Shown here: piece by piece, positions 1-7,770 of the stretch
Layout of the letters: each line of letters starts with the position of its first letter
Numbering within the stretch: the stretch's first letter is position 1
Origin: Bacteroidales bacterium
Lineage (GTDB): Bacteria; Bacteroidota; Bacteroidia; Bacteroidales; WCHB1-69
Reading direction: 5' to 3'
Length of the DNA: 57,054 nt
Assembly: GCA_016285085.1 (NCBI GenBank)
Contig: JAEEQA010000008.1
Span: 1-57,054, forward strand
Position numbers and translations under genes: made by a program
The notes under the pieces: generated by a model
What the model was told of the DNA's origin: nothing
Database searches by the model: none
What the model saw: the letters and a program-made list of their open reading frames with translations, nothing else

Positions 1-344
1 ATACACCCGCACCGGCAGTCAATGTGAGGGTGGACGAAAAGGCCTACACGATGGAGGTGGCCGCTCCGGGTATCAAGAAGGAGTTCTGCCGCGTTGCCAT
101 CAATGATGAAGGCAACCTGAGTGTCGCCATCGAGAACAAGGTGGAACACAAGGAAGAAGAAAAGGAACACCACTACCTGCGCCGTGAATTCTCCTACACC
201 AACTATGAGCAGGCTTACACGCTGCCCGAGGATGTGGACAAGGAGAACATCGCCGCCAAGGTGGAGAACGGTATCCTGACCGTCACCCTGCCGAGGATGC
301 AGAAAGAGGTGAAGAAACTCTCCCGCACCATCAACATCGGATAA
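1..344 (+). CDS. Hsp20/alpha-crystallin small heat-shock protein (5' truncated by window edge)
   Basis: Small heat-shock proteins are ATP-independent cytoplasmic holdases that bind unfolding proteins. The reading frame is open from base 3 and begins in the residues TPAPAVNVRVDEKAYTMEV, the usual entry into the alpha-crystallin domain, so the true start lies upstream of the window; the GTG at 24 is internal. The visible part holds the domain strands, including AAPGIKKEF and the C-terminal ENGILTVTLPR, where the GxLxxxLP signature is clear. About 113 residues are present against the usual 140-150, so roughly 30 N-terminal residues are missing. It is followed by a hairpin with a T-run and is probably the last gene of its transcript. 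The family call is firm. Confidence 0.93.
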   Translation, partial: TPAPAVNVRVDEKAYTMEVAAPGIKKEFCRVAINDEGNLSVAIENKVEHKEEEKEHHYLRREFSYTNYEQAYTLPEDVDKENIAAKVENGILTVTLPRMQKEVKKLSRTINIG

Positions 345-370
345 TCTTCAGACGGAAACACCAACCAAAT

Positions 371-405
371 TGTAGAGGCGCGATTCATCGCGTCTCTTTT
401 TTTTT
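371..405 (+). terminator. Rho-independent terminator after the Hsp20 gene
   Basis: An inverted repeat (AGAGGCGCGAT, TC loop, ATCGCGTCTCT, one G-U pair) is followed by nine T residues. It begins with TGTAG, the same head as other palindromes in this window (480-509, 3944-3974, 30267-30296, 45094-45114). Confidence 0.8.
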
Positions 406-452
406 GATCAGATGAGGGATAATGAAAACAGGGAATGGCGGGTATGCCTTTT

Positions 453-533
453 AATTACGGCAGATATAGGTTAACGCCGTGTAGAGACGCAAAATTTTGC
501 GTCTCTACAATTACGGCAGATACAAATTAGCGT
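453..533. repeat. Duplicated queA 3' end flanking a perfect palindrome
   Basis: Bases 453-478 and 509-534 are two diverged copies, about 21 of 26 positions identical and 56 bases apart. Both begin with AATTACGGCAGATA. Read on the minus strand both encode NLYLP-stop; the copy at 509-534 is the actual end of queA. Between them, 480-509 is a perfect 30-base palindrome whose left half is TGTAGAGACGCAAAA. Several differences between the copies are synonymous (AAT/AAC, TTG/CTA), as expected if the distal copy was once the end of a functional queA. Confidence 0.75.
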
Positions 534-1728
534 CACCGTAACTGAGGAACCGGTAATTGGATTCCAATGCGTGGCGGTACAGGTTGCGCCATTCATCACC
601 CAAATACGCAGAGATGAGCAGCAGCAACGTGCTTTTCGGCTGGTGGAAATTGGTGACAATCCCCTTCATCATCTTGAACCGGTACGACGGGGCAATCATC
701 AGCTGCGTGGAACCTGTGATATACTCCAAACCATTTTTATCCAAGTAGTTGTAAATAGCCTGCAACGAGTCCTCAACGGACATTCCAGAGATGCCATCGT
801 TTTCGTAATATTCCCACTGCTGCACGTGGAACGGATTTTCCAAGCCCAATTTCAACTTGGCGCCGATGATGAAAATGGATTCCAAACTGCGCGTCACTGT
901 GGTGCCGACAGCGATTATCTTTTTATCAATGTTTTTTAAAAGATTGTAAATAAGATTTTTATGGATGACGATTTGTTCGTCGTGCATAAAATGTTCCCCC
1001 ACGCAGTCGGCCGTCACAGGCTTGAACGTGCCCGCGCCCACGTGCAACGTGACGTACTCGCACGGAACACCTTGCTCCTTCAGGCGTTGCATCAACGGTT
1101 TGGAGAAATGAAGGCCTGCCGTGGGTGCCGCCACCGAGCCGTCGTAATGGGCATAGACGGTCTGATAGCGCACCTCGTCCGTCTTTTCGGCCGTGCGTTT
1201 GATGTAGGGCGGCAGCGGCATCTTGCCGTACGCCTCCACCCACTCGGCAAACGTCACCGGCTCATTCCATGAGAATTGTACCAGAAAGGCGTTTTCCACT
1301 TGCTCTCCCTTTTCGGCGGTAATCGTCACTTCCGTCTCTCCGACAGGAACGGAGAAGGCAATCGGATGCTTGAACCGCTTGGCGTTCCCGATGAAGCACT
1401 TCCACACCACGGTGCCGGTCTGCGCCAGCGCCTGCGTCAGCTCGGTAGTAGGGGAGAGGGGTTCCAGACAGAAAATCTCGATGGAGGCCCCCGTCGGGTT
1501 CTGCACCAGCAAACGTGCATGAATCACACGGGAGTCGTTGAAAACCAACATCATGTCCGAATCTAAAAAGTCGGGCAAATGGTCAAAGGTGCTGTCGGTA
1601 ATACTCCCTTCCTTTTTTTTATAAACCAAAAGTTTAGAGGAGTCACGGACATCTTTCGGGAAAAAAGCAATCCGTTCGTTGGGCAACTCGTAGTTAAAAT
1701 CCTCTATCCTAATTTCTTTAGGGTTCAT
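511..1728 (-). CDS. queA: S-adenosylmethionine:tRNA ribosyltransferase-isomerase (QueA)
   Basis: QueA transfers and isomerises the ribosyl part of SAM onto 7-aminomethyl-7-deazaguanine in tRNA, giving epoxyqueuosine, the step before queuosine at wobble position 34. At 405 residues it is slightly longer than common QueA proteins (about 350) because of internal insertions. Family motifs are visible: ELPNERIAFFP at the N terminus, the SKLLVY and LVFNDSRVIHARL stretches, SVAAPTAGLHFS, LHVGAGTFKPV, and TNFHQPKSTLLLL with SAYLGDEWRNLYRHA near the end. Its ATG overlaps the TGA of the upstream H-cluster gene by four bases (ATGA), so the two are probably translationally coupled. The only intergenic signal below it is the palindrome at 480-509. 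Confidence 0.97.
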   Translation of the reverse strand: MNPKEIRIEDFNYELPNERIAFFPKDVRDSSKLLVYKKKEGSITDSTFDHLPDFLDSDMMLVFNDSRVIHARLLVQNPTGASIEIFCLEPLSPTTELTQALAQTGTVVWKCFIGNAKRFKHPIAFSVPVGETEVTITAEKGEQVENAFLVQFSWNEPVTFAEWVEAYGKMPLPPYIKRTAEKTDEVRYQTVYAHYDGSVAAPTAGLHFSKPLMQRLKEQGVPCEYVTLHVGAGTFKPVTADCVGEHFMHDEQIVIHKNLIYNLLKNIDKKIIAVGTTVTRSLESIFIIGAKLKLGLENPFHVQQWEYYENDGISGMSVEDSLQAIYNYLDKNGLEYITGSTQLMIAPSYRFKMMKGIVTNFHQPKSTLLLLISAYLGDEWRNLYRHALESNYRFLSYGDANLYLP

Positions 1729-3092
1729 GAAAGATCCAGGGTCTTGATGGAGTTCTTGTCAAGTTTGGTCTCGCCCCACACTTGCTTGGTGATTTTGAGG
1801 GCTTCCTGCGGGGTGAGTTTGTCGGTCTGTTCGAGGATGCGCTGCACGAAGACGCACTGGCGGAGGTCGGCTTTGTCGTTCACCACGGCTTCGGCCAATG
1901 CCTTGCAGGTCTGGTAGCCGCAGATACGGCAATCCACCTTCGGCAGGTCGTTGGTGATTTCAAACACCTTCTTCATCTTGCGCATGGCAATGGCGACATT
2001 GTCGTCCAATTTGTCCATCGAGCGGGGCTGCACCTCGCCGACGGTCATATTTTCACGGAGATACTCTTTGAAATTCAGAAGGTTGTTCTCCTCAGGGGTG
2101 ATGTCGTTGGTGTGCTGTTCGGCACGTTTCTTTTCGCGTTCGGCGATAAGGAAACGGTTGCCGGCACAGAGGATGCCTCCGGCGCAGCTCTCGTCGCAGG
2201 CGCGGAGTTCGAGGAAGTCGATGTCGTCGATGTCCTCGTTTTCCAGCTTCTCCAGGAAGTCGGAAACGTTGTGCACCTCATCGATGGCGAGGTTGCGTCC
2301 AACGGGCACGTCGCGGATTTCGCCGCCCGTCAGCGACCAGTAGAGGCTGTTTTTTGAGATGGGATGGAAGTCGAACTCATCTTCACGTAAAGTGTAAAGA
2401 CCCTGTTTGATAACACGGAACACCTTGTTGTAGAGGTAGTTCATGTTGATAACACCATCCACAATGGATTTATCCTCACCGACGGGACTTTTCACGGCGG
2501 CGATCTTGGCGGCGCAGGGGGCCACATAGAAGATGCCGATATCTTCGGGCGCGTTGCCGCGTTCCACCAGCACCTTGCGGATGTAGGTAGCCGTCATGTC
2601 CAACGGCGGCTTGGTGAGCAACAGATTGGAGACCAGCGACGGAAATTTCACCTGGATGAGGCGCACGATGGCGGGACAGAATGTGGAGATGATAGGGCCG
2701 TCGTGAGGCTCTTGAATGCGCTCGTTGATGACCTCTTTCAGTACATCCACACTCTTTTCAACCTCATAAACATACTTGAAGCCAAGATGATAGATAGCGG
2801 AAAGGATGGCACGCTGGCTTACCTTTTCCGGAAATTGTGCGCTGAAAATGGAGGGAATCAGGATGACGGGACACTTGAAATTGTAAATGGTTTCAAAGTC
2901 ATCCTGTTCGATATAGATGGCGTTCATCGGGCAGGTCTGGTAGCACATGCCGCAGTCGATGCACCGGTTGGGGTCGAGGATGGGATGTCCGTCCTCCACG
3001 TGGATGGCGCATACGGGGCACACGCTGGTGCAGTGGGAGCAGCCGATGCAGAGGTCGTATTTGAACTTCAGGGCGTGGTGGATGTATTCCAT
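1725..3092 (-). CDS. [FeFe]-hydrogenase-like H-cluster protein, probable sensory (HydS-type)
   Basis: This 455-residue protein has the parts of a sensory [FeFe]-hydrogenase. Two 4Fe-4S ferredoxin motifs come first (Cys 15/18/21/25 and 44/47/50/54). A divergent H-cluster domain follows with the three family motifs: STFCP (Cys139), APCAAK (Cys193, Lys196) and ACDESC (Cys299, Cys303). A C-terminal four-cysteine Fe-S domain sits at Cys 388/391/396/413. The four H-cluster ligand cysteines are kept, but the residue before Cys139, normally the proton-relay cysteine of TSCCP, is Phe. Catalytic turnover is therefore probably poor and a redox or H2 sensing role is likelier; that is inference. It is preceded by HATPase and DRTGG genes, an association typical of such proteins, and runs into queA by an ATGA overlap. 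Confidence 0.85.
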   Translation of the reverse strand: MEYIHHALKFKYDLCIGCSHCTSVCPVCAIHVEDGHPILDPNRCIDCGMCYQTCPMNAIYIEQDDFETIYNFKCPVILIPSIFSAQFPEKVSQRAILSAIYHLGFKYVYEVEKSVDVLKEVINERIQEPHDGPIISTFCPAIVRLIQVKFPSLVSNLLLTKPPLDMTATYIRKVLVERGNAPEDIGIFYVAPCAAKIAAVKSPVGEDKSIVDGVINMNYLYNKVFRVIKQGLYTLREDEFDFHPISKNSLYWSLTGGEIRDVPVGRNLAIDEVHNVSDFLEKLENEDIDDIDFLELRACDESCAGGILCAGNRFLIAEREKKRAEQHTNDITPEENNLLNFKEYLRENMTVGEVQPRSMDKLDDNVAIAMRKMKKVFEITNDLPKVDCRICGYQTCKALAEAVVNDKADLRQCVFVQRILEQTDKLTPQEALKITKQVWGETKLDKNSIKTLDLS

Positions 3093-3095
3093 AAA

Positions 3096-3506
3096 TTAAA
3101 AATAGTTGATGATTTCCACGGTGGTGCCTTTGCCCACCTCGGAGGTGACGTTCAGTTTGTCGGCGTTGCTTTGCATGTTGGGAAGTCCCATACCCGCGCC
3201 GAAGCCCATCTCACGGACTTGCGGGGAGGCGGTGGAGTATCCCTTCTGCATGGCCTTGGCGATGTCGGGGATGCCGGGGCCTTCGTCCACAAGCTTGATG
3301 CAGACGTGGTCTTCTTCCAAATCGACGTAAATCACACCGCGGTATGCGTGGGCCACGATATTGACCTCGGCTTCGTACAGCGCGACGACGGTGCGTTTCA
3401 CGATGCCCATGTCCACACCCAGCTGTTTCATCATTTTTTTCACGACGCTGGAGGTCGTGCCGGCGTTGGTGAAGTCGCCCCCTTCTACATTATATTCAAA
3501 ATGCAT
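3096..3506 (-). CDS. Anti-sigma-factor-like HATPase (RsbW/SpoIIAB-type serine kinase fold)
   Basis: A 136-residue single-domain protein with the GHKL ATP-binding fold of RsbW-type serine kinases. The N-box is seen in ALYEAEVNIVAHAY, the G1 box in DEGPGIPD and the ATP-lid glycines in GFGAGMGLPNM. Such proteins phosphorylate a partner or bind a sigma factor; the partner is unknown here, since no STAS anti-anti-sigma gene lies nearby. It stops three bases before the H-cluster gene and starts 11 bases after the DRTGG gene, a tight operon. In other anaerobes small HATPases of this kind sit with DRTGG and Fe-hydrogenase-like genes, so a role in signalling the redox state read by the downstream protein is a fair inference. 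Confidence 0.85.
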   Translation of the reverse strand: MHFEYNVEGGDFTNAGTTSSVVKKMMKQLGVDMGIVKRTVVALYEAEVNIVAHAYRGVIYVDLEEDHVCIKLVDEGPGIPDIAKAMQKGYSTASPQVREMGFGAGMGLPNMQSNADKLNVTSEVGKGTTVEIINYF

Positions 3507-3517
3507 AGAAAAAACTT

Positions 3518-3865
3518 TTAATAGACGCCGGGGAGGCCTGCACCGTACAGAATGCCTGCAACCTTGTAGAGCGAAAGCGGGGTCTCGATGAGCAACATTT
3601 CGTCATCTTCCGCCAATTCTTTCATCTCCTCGGTGACTTTCTTCCCTCTGGCAAACATAATCACTTTAATATCAGACATTTCACAAGTACGGATAGTTTG
3701 CGTGTTACATAATCCTGTGATCAGCATCACATTTTTGTCTGTACGCAGTGTCAGCACGTCACTCATCAAGTCTGAAGCGAAGGCGCAATCGACCTCCATC
3801 TGGGGAGTGTCTGAACCTTCCACGACCGCGCCTGAAATCAGGGAAGTAATTTCTTCGATTTTCAT
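3518..3865 (-). CDS. DRTGG-domain protein
   Basis: A 115-residue protein beginning MKIEEITSLISGAVV and resembling stand-alone DRTGG domains, a small fold also found in phosphotransacetylases and near HPr kinase-like proteins, with no enzyme activity established. Recognisable features are the GAVVEG turn near the start, CAFASDLMSDVL in the middle, and a C-terminal half that cycles through short strands (VMLITGLCNTQTIRT, IKVIMFARGKKV). It is the first gene of the operon that continues with the HATPase, the H-cluster protein and queA. The TAnnTTTG element at 3893-3900 lies only about 28 bases upstream, so the leader is very short. The family call rests on pattern and context. Confidence 0.75.
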   Translation of the reverse strand: MKIEEITSLISGAVVEGSDTPQMEVDCAFASDLMSDVLTLRTDKNVMLITGLCNTQTIRTCEMSDIKVIMFARGKKVTEEMKELAEDDEMLLIETPLSLYKVAGILYGAGLPGVY

Positions 3866-3892
3866 TATCTTTTAAATTCAAAAATGAGGTTG

Positions 3893-3900
3893 CAAAAATA
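3893..3900 (-). promoter_or_regulatory. -7 element for the DRTGG-HATPase-HydS-queA operon
   Basis: TATTTTTG on the minus strand fits the Bacteroidetes -7 consensus TAnnTTTG. It lies about 28 bases before the DRTGG start. A -33 TTG is only weakly present, because the upstream DNA is the stem of the terminator at 3907-3934. Confidence 0.55.
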
Positions 3901-3906
3901 CAAAAA

Positions 3907-3934
3907 ATCCCCCGCACAATGATGTGGGGGATTA
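3907..3934 (-). terminator. Terminator of the 3988-5766 gene
   Basis: On the minus strand AATCCCCCACA and TGTGCGGGGGATT form an 11-base stem with one G-U pair, followed by TTTTTTG. It is the T-tailed stop signal for the T9SS gene ending at 3988. Confidence 0.75.
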
Positions 3935-3943
3935 TGATTTTAT

Positions 3944-3974
3944 TGTAGGGATGCCATAATATGACATCCCTACA
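3944..3974. repeat. TGTAG-headed palindromic repeat
   Basis: A near-perfect palindrome, TGTAGGGATGCCATA followed by A and TATGACATCCCTACA, with a C-A mismatch at symmetric positions. The element at 30267-30296 has the same head, the same mismatch and the same length, so the two are copies of one dispersed element. Confidence 0.7.
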
Positions 3975-3987
3975 AGGGTGAAAACGT

Positions 3988-5766
3988 TTACCGTACGATG
4001 ATTTTCTCGACCTTGGCAGTGCCGTTGGCCGTCACTTTCACCATATAGGTGCCTGGTGCCCAGTTGTGGGTGGCAATGGTGATCTCGTTCTCGCTGTATT
4101 GTCCGTCCCACACGCGCTGGCCGGCCATGTTGAAAACTTCCACGCGGTTGATGCTTTCGGAGGCGATGTTCAACACGTCGGTGGCGGGGTTCGGGAAAAT
4201 GCTGATGCGGATGGCACTGTTTTCTTCGATGTCGGCGCCCTCAAAAGCCATAATTGTGACATTGAGGATGTTCACCGCATTGCTGAGGTCGTCGGAGTAG
4301 AGGTATAGTTTGCCGGTACGGGTGGTGCCGTCGTCACCCGCATGGAATGTGATGTCGGCCTGTGCAGAACCGTTGGCGGCGATGGTGCCTTGTGTAGAGG
4401 GAGCCACACTTATCCACGGGGTGATGGCGGTACCGTCCACATAGCCGGTAATGATCCAACTGCCATTTCCCAAATGATTGGTAGAGAGCTGCGTCCATGC
4501 GGAGGATGATTTGTACCAATTTCCGTACACGTTAGGAGAGTAGGCACTGCAGCAGCCGACATTGGCATACTCACCAGGCGAACCCGTTGATTCGAAACAG
4601 ATGCCAATCCAGAGGTCGCGTCCGTCAAGCAGGTACGGCGTGGTGAGTGTGATGCTATTCAGCCCATCGGTCGGTGTAAAGGACTGCTCATACACCACTT
4701 CGCCTGGACCAGGCACTCTGAAAACCATTTCGTCCGGACCCATCACCACCGTGCCGTTCATGTCGTAAATCTGGATTTTGGCATCGAGTGCATTGGATGT
4801 ATTGAACAAATCGGCTTCTATTCGGTTCAGCGATTTTCCGATGAGATTCCGGCTGGCGATTTCAGAGGCAGGAAAGCCGATGGCGGCAGCAAAGGAAGGA
4901 CTGCTGACGGAGGTTCCGACGGACGTCTCAGTGGCATAGCTGAGAGTAATCTCCTCTTGGTCAGGACCTGCGGTCACGTCATAGACGGGTACGATGCGAT
5001 AGTTGATGGGTGCGTTGCCGGAGTTGCTCATGTTGAGGGTGTAGGTGCGTGTGTCGTTAGGTTCCACGTTCAGATGAATGTCCCCCTCTGGCGCATAGGT
5101 AAAGTTCCCAATCTGGCTGTACACAAAATCGTCCACATAGTAGGTGCCGCTGGCGTTGTTCGGTGCGCTTGAGTAAAAATTGATGGCCCCAAGCTGGTTG
5201 ACACCGTCTGTTGAGATAGTGCTTTGGCTGAATGTCCATGTGATGATTTCTGTGTTGTCAATGGTGAGGGTTGCCAGTGTGTCGTAGAGGTTCACGTGGA
5301 TTTTTATGGGAAACCATGCGTTGCTCGGATAGCTGAAGTCGGTATTGTTGTTGTTGACTTTGAAGTAGCCGTTGCCATTGTTGTAGAAGTAGCAGTCAAA
5401 AGCCCATTCCATGCCAAGATTACTGGATTTCTGCAGGTTGAAGTAGGCGCCGTTGCCCGTGGCGGGGATATAGTATTTGAACTCGATGTCGAAGACACCC
5501 GAAATCTGGTTGGAAAGAGGGTAGATGATGTCATTGCCCGTTGTGACTTTCAAGGAGTTGCTTCCGCTACTGGCCTGCTCGGTGGTGATGTAGGCGTCTT
5601 CGGTAGAGCCGGGACTGTTGCTCCATGTGGTCCAGTTGGTGCTGTTCTGCGAACAGAGCTGCTGGCCGGCGGTGTAGCTGTCAAAGTTGTCGGAATGGAC
5701 AATGGTTTGCGCCTGGAGCATCACAAAGGAGAATACCATGCAAAAAAGAAGTAGTAACTTTTTCAT
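3988..5766 (-). CDS. Secreted protein with T9SS type A sorting domain (paralog of 5877-7649)
   Basis: A 592-residue exported protein of unknown function. The ATG at 5766 (MKKLLLLF...) is preferred over an in-frame TTG two codons upstream. A signal peptide ends at LQAQ. A concanavalin/LamG-like sandwich follows (from FDSYTAGQ to about residue 225, with YYVDDFVY at its end), then a middle region of beta-rich sequence with DGRDLWIGICFES. The last 70 residues are a type A sorting domain (SIFPNPATDVLNI, VEVFNMAGQRVW, PGTYMVKVTANG, EKIIVR) that should direct the protein through the T9SS to the surface. It lies head-to-tail with a paralog of nearly equal length, but has its own promoter (5799-5830) and terminator (3907-3934). 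Confidence 0.85.
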   Translation of the reverse strand: MKKLLLLFCMVFSFVMLQAQTIVHSDNFDSYTAGQQLCSQNSTNWTTWSNSPGSTEDAYITTEQASSGSNSLKVTTGNDIIYPLSNQISGVFDIEFKYYIPATGNGAYFNLQKSSNLGMEWAFDCYFYNNGNGYFKVNNNNTDFSYPSNAWFPIKIHVNLYDTLATLTIDNTEIITWTFSQSTISTDGVNQLGAINFYSSAPNNASGTYYVDDFVYSQIGNFTYAPEGDIHLNVEPNDTRTYTLNMSNSGNAPINYRIVPVYDVTAGPDQEEITLSYATETSVGTSVSSPSFAAAIGFPASEIASRNLIGKSLNRIEADLFNTSNALDAKIQIYDMNGTVVMGPDEMVFRVPGPGEVVYEQSFTPTDGLNSITLTTPYLLDGRDLWIGICFESTGSPGEYANVGCCSAYSPNVYGNWYKSSSAWTQLSTNHLGNGSWIITGYVDGTAITPWISVAPSTQGTIAANGSAQADITFHAGDDGTTRTGKLYLYSDDLSNAVNILNVTIMAFEGADIEENSAIRISIFPNPATDVLNIASESINRVEVFNMAGQRVWDGQYSENEITIATHNWAPGTYMVKVTANGTAKVEKIIVR

Positions 5767-5798
5767 ATACAATTAGTTTAAAAGGTTAAAAGTTGTGG

Positions 5799-5830
5799 CA
5801 AAAATAGGCAGTTTTTTCAAAAATGACAAA
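5799..5830 (-). promoter_or_regulatory. Bacteroidetes-type promoter for the 3988-5766 gene
   Basis: Minus strand: TTTG at 5827-5830, a 20-base spacer, then TATTTTTG at 5799-5806, a good match to the TTTG / TAnnTTTG layout. The leader to the ATG at 5766 is about 25 bases. Confidence 0.7.
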
Positions 5831-5831
5831 A

Positions 5832-5857
5832 AAAAGCACGGATAGAACCGTGCTTTT
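5832..5857 (-). terminator. Terminator of the 5877-7649 gene
   Basis: A perfect 10-base stem (AAAAGCACGG / CCGTGCTTTT) around a six-base loop, followed on the minus strand by a T-run, 20 bases after the stop codon. Confidence 0.85.
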
Positions 5858-5876
5858 CCAAGAAGAAGGGTATGGT

Positions 5877-7649
5877 TTATTTGACGATAATCTTTTCGAC
5901 CTTGGCAGTGCCGTTGGCCGTCACTTTCACCATGTAGGTGCCGGGGCCCCAGTTGTGGGTGGCAATGGTGATTTCGTTTTCGCTGTATTGTCCGTCCCAC
6001 ACGCGTTGGCCAGCCATGTTGAAGACCTCTACACGGTTGATGCTTTCGGAAGCGATGTTCAACACGTCGGTGGCAGGGTTCGGGAAGATGCTGATGCGGA
6101 TGGCCTCGTTCTCGTCCACACCGTCTGTTACCACAACCGTGACGTTGAGGATATTGACATCGTTGTTGAGGTCATTGGAGTAGAGGTACAGTTTGCCGGT
6201 GTAGGTGGACTCGTTGCCGACCGTGAAGGTGATGTTGGCCTGTGCCGAACCGTTGGCGGCGATGGTGCCCTGGGTGGCGGGTGCGATACTCATCCACGGG
6301 GTGATGCCGGCACCGCTCACATAACCGGTGATGGCCCAGTTGTAAGTGAGTTCGGAATTTGTGTTAAGCCGGTTCCAGGCCACGGAGTTTTTGCACCAGT
6401 TGCCGTACGGATCGGGCGTGGTGGCATCGTCGCAGCCGACGACGGGACGGGTTTCGGAAGCGGCGGTTGCTTCGGTCTGTTCAAAATAGACACCGAACCA
6501 GAGGTCGCGGCCGTCAAGCAGGTACGGGGTGGTAAGAGAGATGCTGTTCAAACCTTCGATGGGGGAGAAGGACTGCTCATAGGCCACTTCGCCCGGACCG
6601 TCCACGAGGATGCCGTTCATGTCGTAAATCTGGATTTTGGGGTTGAGCATCAGATCGACGTTGGTCAGATAGACATCAATGCGGTCCAAGGTGGCGCTGA
6701 TGAGATTGCGGCTGATGATTTCGGAGGCGGGGAAGCCGATGGCGGCGGCCACGAAAGTGCTGCCGAAGAGGATGCCGTTCTCGCTCACTTCACCGGAACG
6801 GGAGAGGGTGGTCGCCATATCTGCGATGCTGGGTTCCACGTTATAGACGGGCACGATACGGTAGTTGACGGGGGTGCCGCCGGGGTTGCTCATGTTGAGG
6901 GTGTAGGTGCTGGTACTGGGAACGTTGGGGGCGACGTTCACAGTGATGTCGCCTTCTGGCGAGAAGACGAAACTTCCGTCGTTGGCCGCGCTGATTTCCG
7001 TGAAGACGAAGTCGTCCACATAGTAGGTGCCGCTGGCGTTGTTCGGCGCACCGGCATAGAAGTTGACGGAGCCGAGCTGGCAGATGCCGCCGGTGTTTTC
7101 GGAAGTGTTGCTGAACGTCCATGTGATGACGTCGGTGTTGTTGACGGTAAGGATGGCCGAGTTGTTTTCCAGATCGACATGGATTTTGACGGGGAACCAT
7201 GCATTGGTCGGATAGTTGAAGTTGGTGTTGCTGTTGTTGATGGTGATGTAGCCGGTACCGCTGTTGTAGAGGAAGCACTCAAAGGCCCACTCCACGCCCG
7301 GGTTGTAGTAGTGCTGCAGGTTGAAGTAGGCGCCGCTGCCGGTGGAGGGGACATAATAGTTGAAGTCGATGTCGAAGACCCCGGAAGTCTGGTTGGAAAA
7401 ACGGTAGATGATGTCGTTCGTCCCTGTGATTTTCAGGGAGTTACTTGGACTGCTGGCCTGTTCGGTGGAGATGACGGCGTCTTCGGCGGTGCCGGGCGCA
7501 TTGCTCCATGTGGTCCAGTTGGTGCTGTTCTGCGAACACAGTTTCTGGCCGGCGGTGTAGCTGTCGAAGTTGTCGGAAAAGACAACGGTTTGTGCCTGCA
7601 TCATCACGCAAGAGAATGCCAGGCAGAAAAGGAATAGAACTTTTTTCAT
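5877..7649 (-). CDS. Secreted protein with T9SS type A sorting domain (paralog of 3988-5766)
   Basis: A 590-residue paralog of the next gene downstream, with the same plan: signal peptide (ending MMQAQ), concanavalin/LamG-like N-terminal domain beginning FDSYTAGQKLCSQNSTNW, a middle beta-rich region with DGRDLWFGVYFEQT, and a type A sorting domain. The ATG at 7649 (MKKVLFLF) is chosen over a TTG two codons upstream. The sorting domains of the two paralogs are almost identical in protein (IRISIFPNPATDVLNIASES onward), while the middles have diverged, including different Cys and Glu insertions. Substrate and role are unknown; a surface-displayed carbohydrate- or peptide-binding role is possible but unproven. 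Confidence 0.85.
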   Translation of the reverse strand: MKKVLFLFCLAFSCVMMQAQTVVFSDNFDSYTAGQKLCSQNSTNWTTWSNAPGTAEDAVISTEQASSPSNSLKITGTNDIIYRFSNQTSGVFDIDFNYYVPSTGSGAYFNLQHYYNPGVEWAFECFLYNSGTGYITINNSNTNFNYPTNAWFPVKIHVDLENNSAILTVNNTDVITWTFSNTSENTGGICQLGSVNFYAGAPNNASGTYYVDDFVFTEISAANDGSFVFSPEGDITVNVAPNVPSTSTYTLNMSNPGGTPVNYRIVPVYNVEPSIADMATTLSRSGEVSENGILFGSTFVAAAIGFPASEIISRNLISATLDRIDVYLTNVDLMLNPKIQIYDMNGILVDGPGEVAYEQSFSPIEGLNSISLTTPYLLDGRDLWFGVYFEQTEATAASETRPVVGCDDATTPDPYGNWCKNSVAWNRLNTNSELTYNWAITGYVSGAGITPWMSIAPATQGTIAANGSAQANITFTVGNESTYTGKLYLYSNDLNNDVNILNVTVVVTDGVDENEAIRISIFPNPATDVLNIASESINRVEVFNMAGQRVWDGQYSENEITIATHNWGPGTYMVKVTANGTAKVEKIIVK

Positions 7650-7682
7650 ACGCAAAAAAAATTAAGGGGTTAATAACTGCGG

Positions 7683-7712
7683 CAAAAGTAGGAAATTTTT
7701 TGTAATTGCAAA
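7683..7712 (-). promoter_or_regulatory. Bacteroidetes-type promoter for the 5877-7649 gene
   Basis: Minus strand: TTTG at 7709-7712, an 18-base spacer, TACTTTTG at 7683-7690, about 34 bases before the ATG. Confidence 0.7.
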
Positions 7713-7717
7713 CAAAA

Positions 7718-7744
7718 AAACGGGACACGTTTTGTGCCCCGTTT
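7718..7744 (-). terminator. Terminator of the rpsF-rpsR-rplI operon
   Basis: Stem AAACGGGGCAC / GTGTCCCGTTT (minus strand, one G-U pair) with a five-base loop, followed by TTTTTTTG. It lies 26 bases after the rplI stop and overlaps the promoter zone of the next gene. Confidence 0.85.
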
Positions 7745-7770
7745 CGGTTTTTGAATGACGCTGCGGAAGA

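Noticed and set aside
5823-7637. 604-codon open frame on the plus strand opposite the T9SS gene 5877-7649
   Set aside because: Val/Gly/Asp-rich antisense translation caused by the codon bias of the true gene, with no known family.
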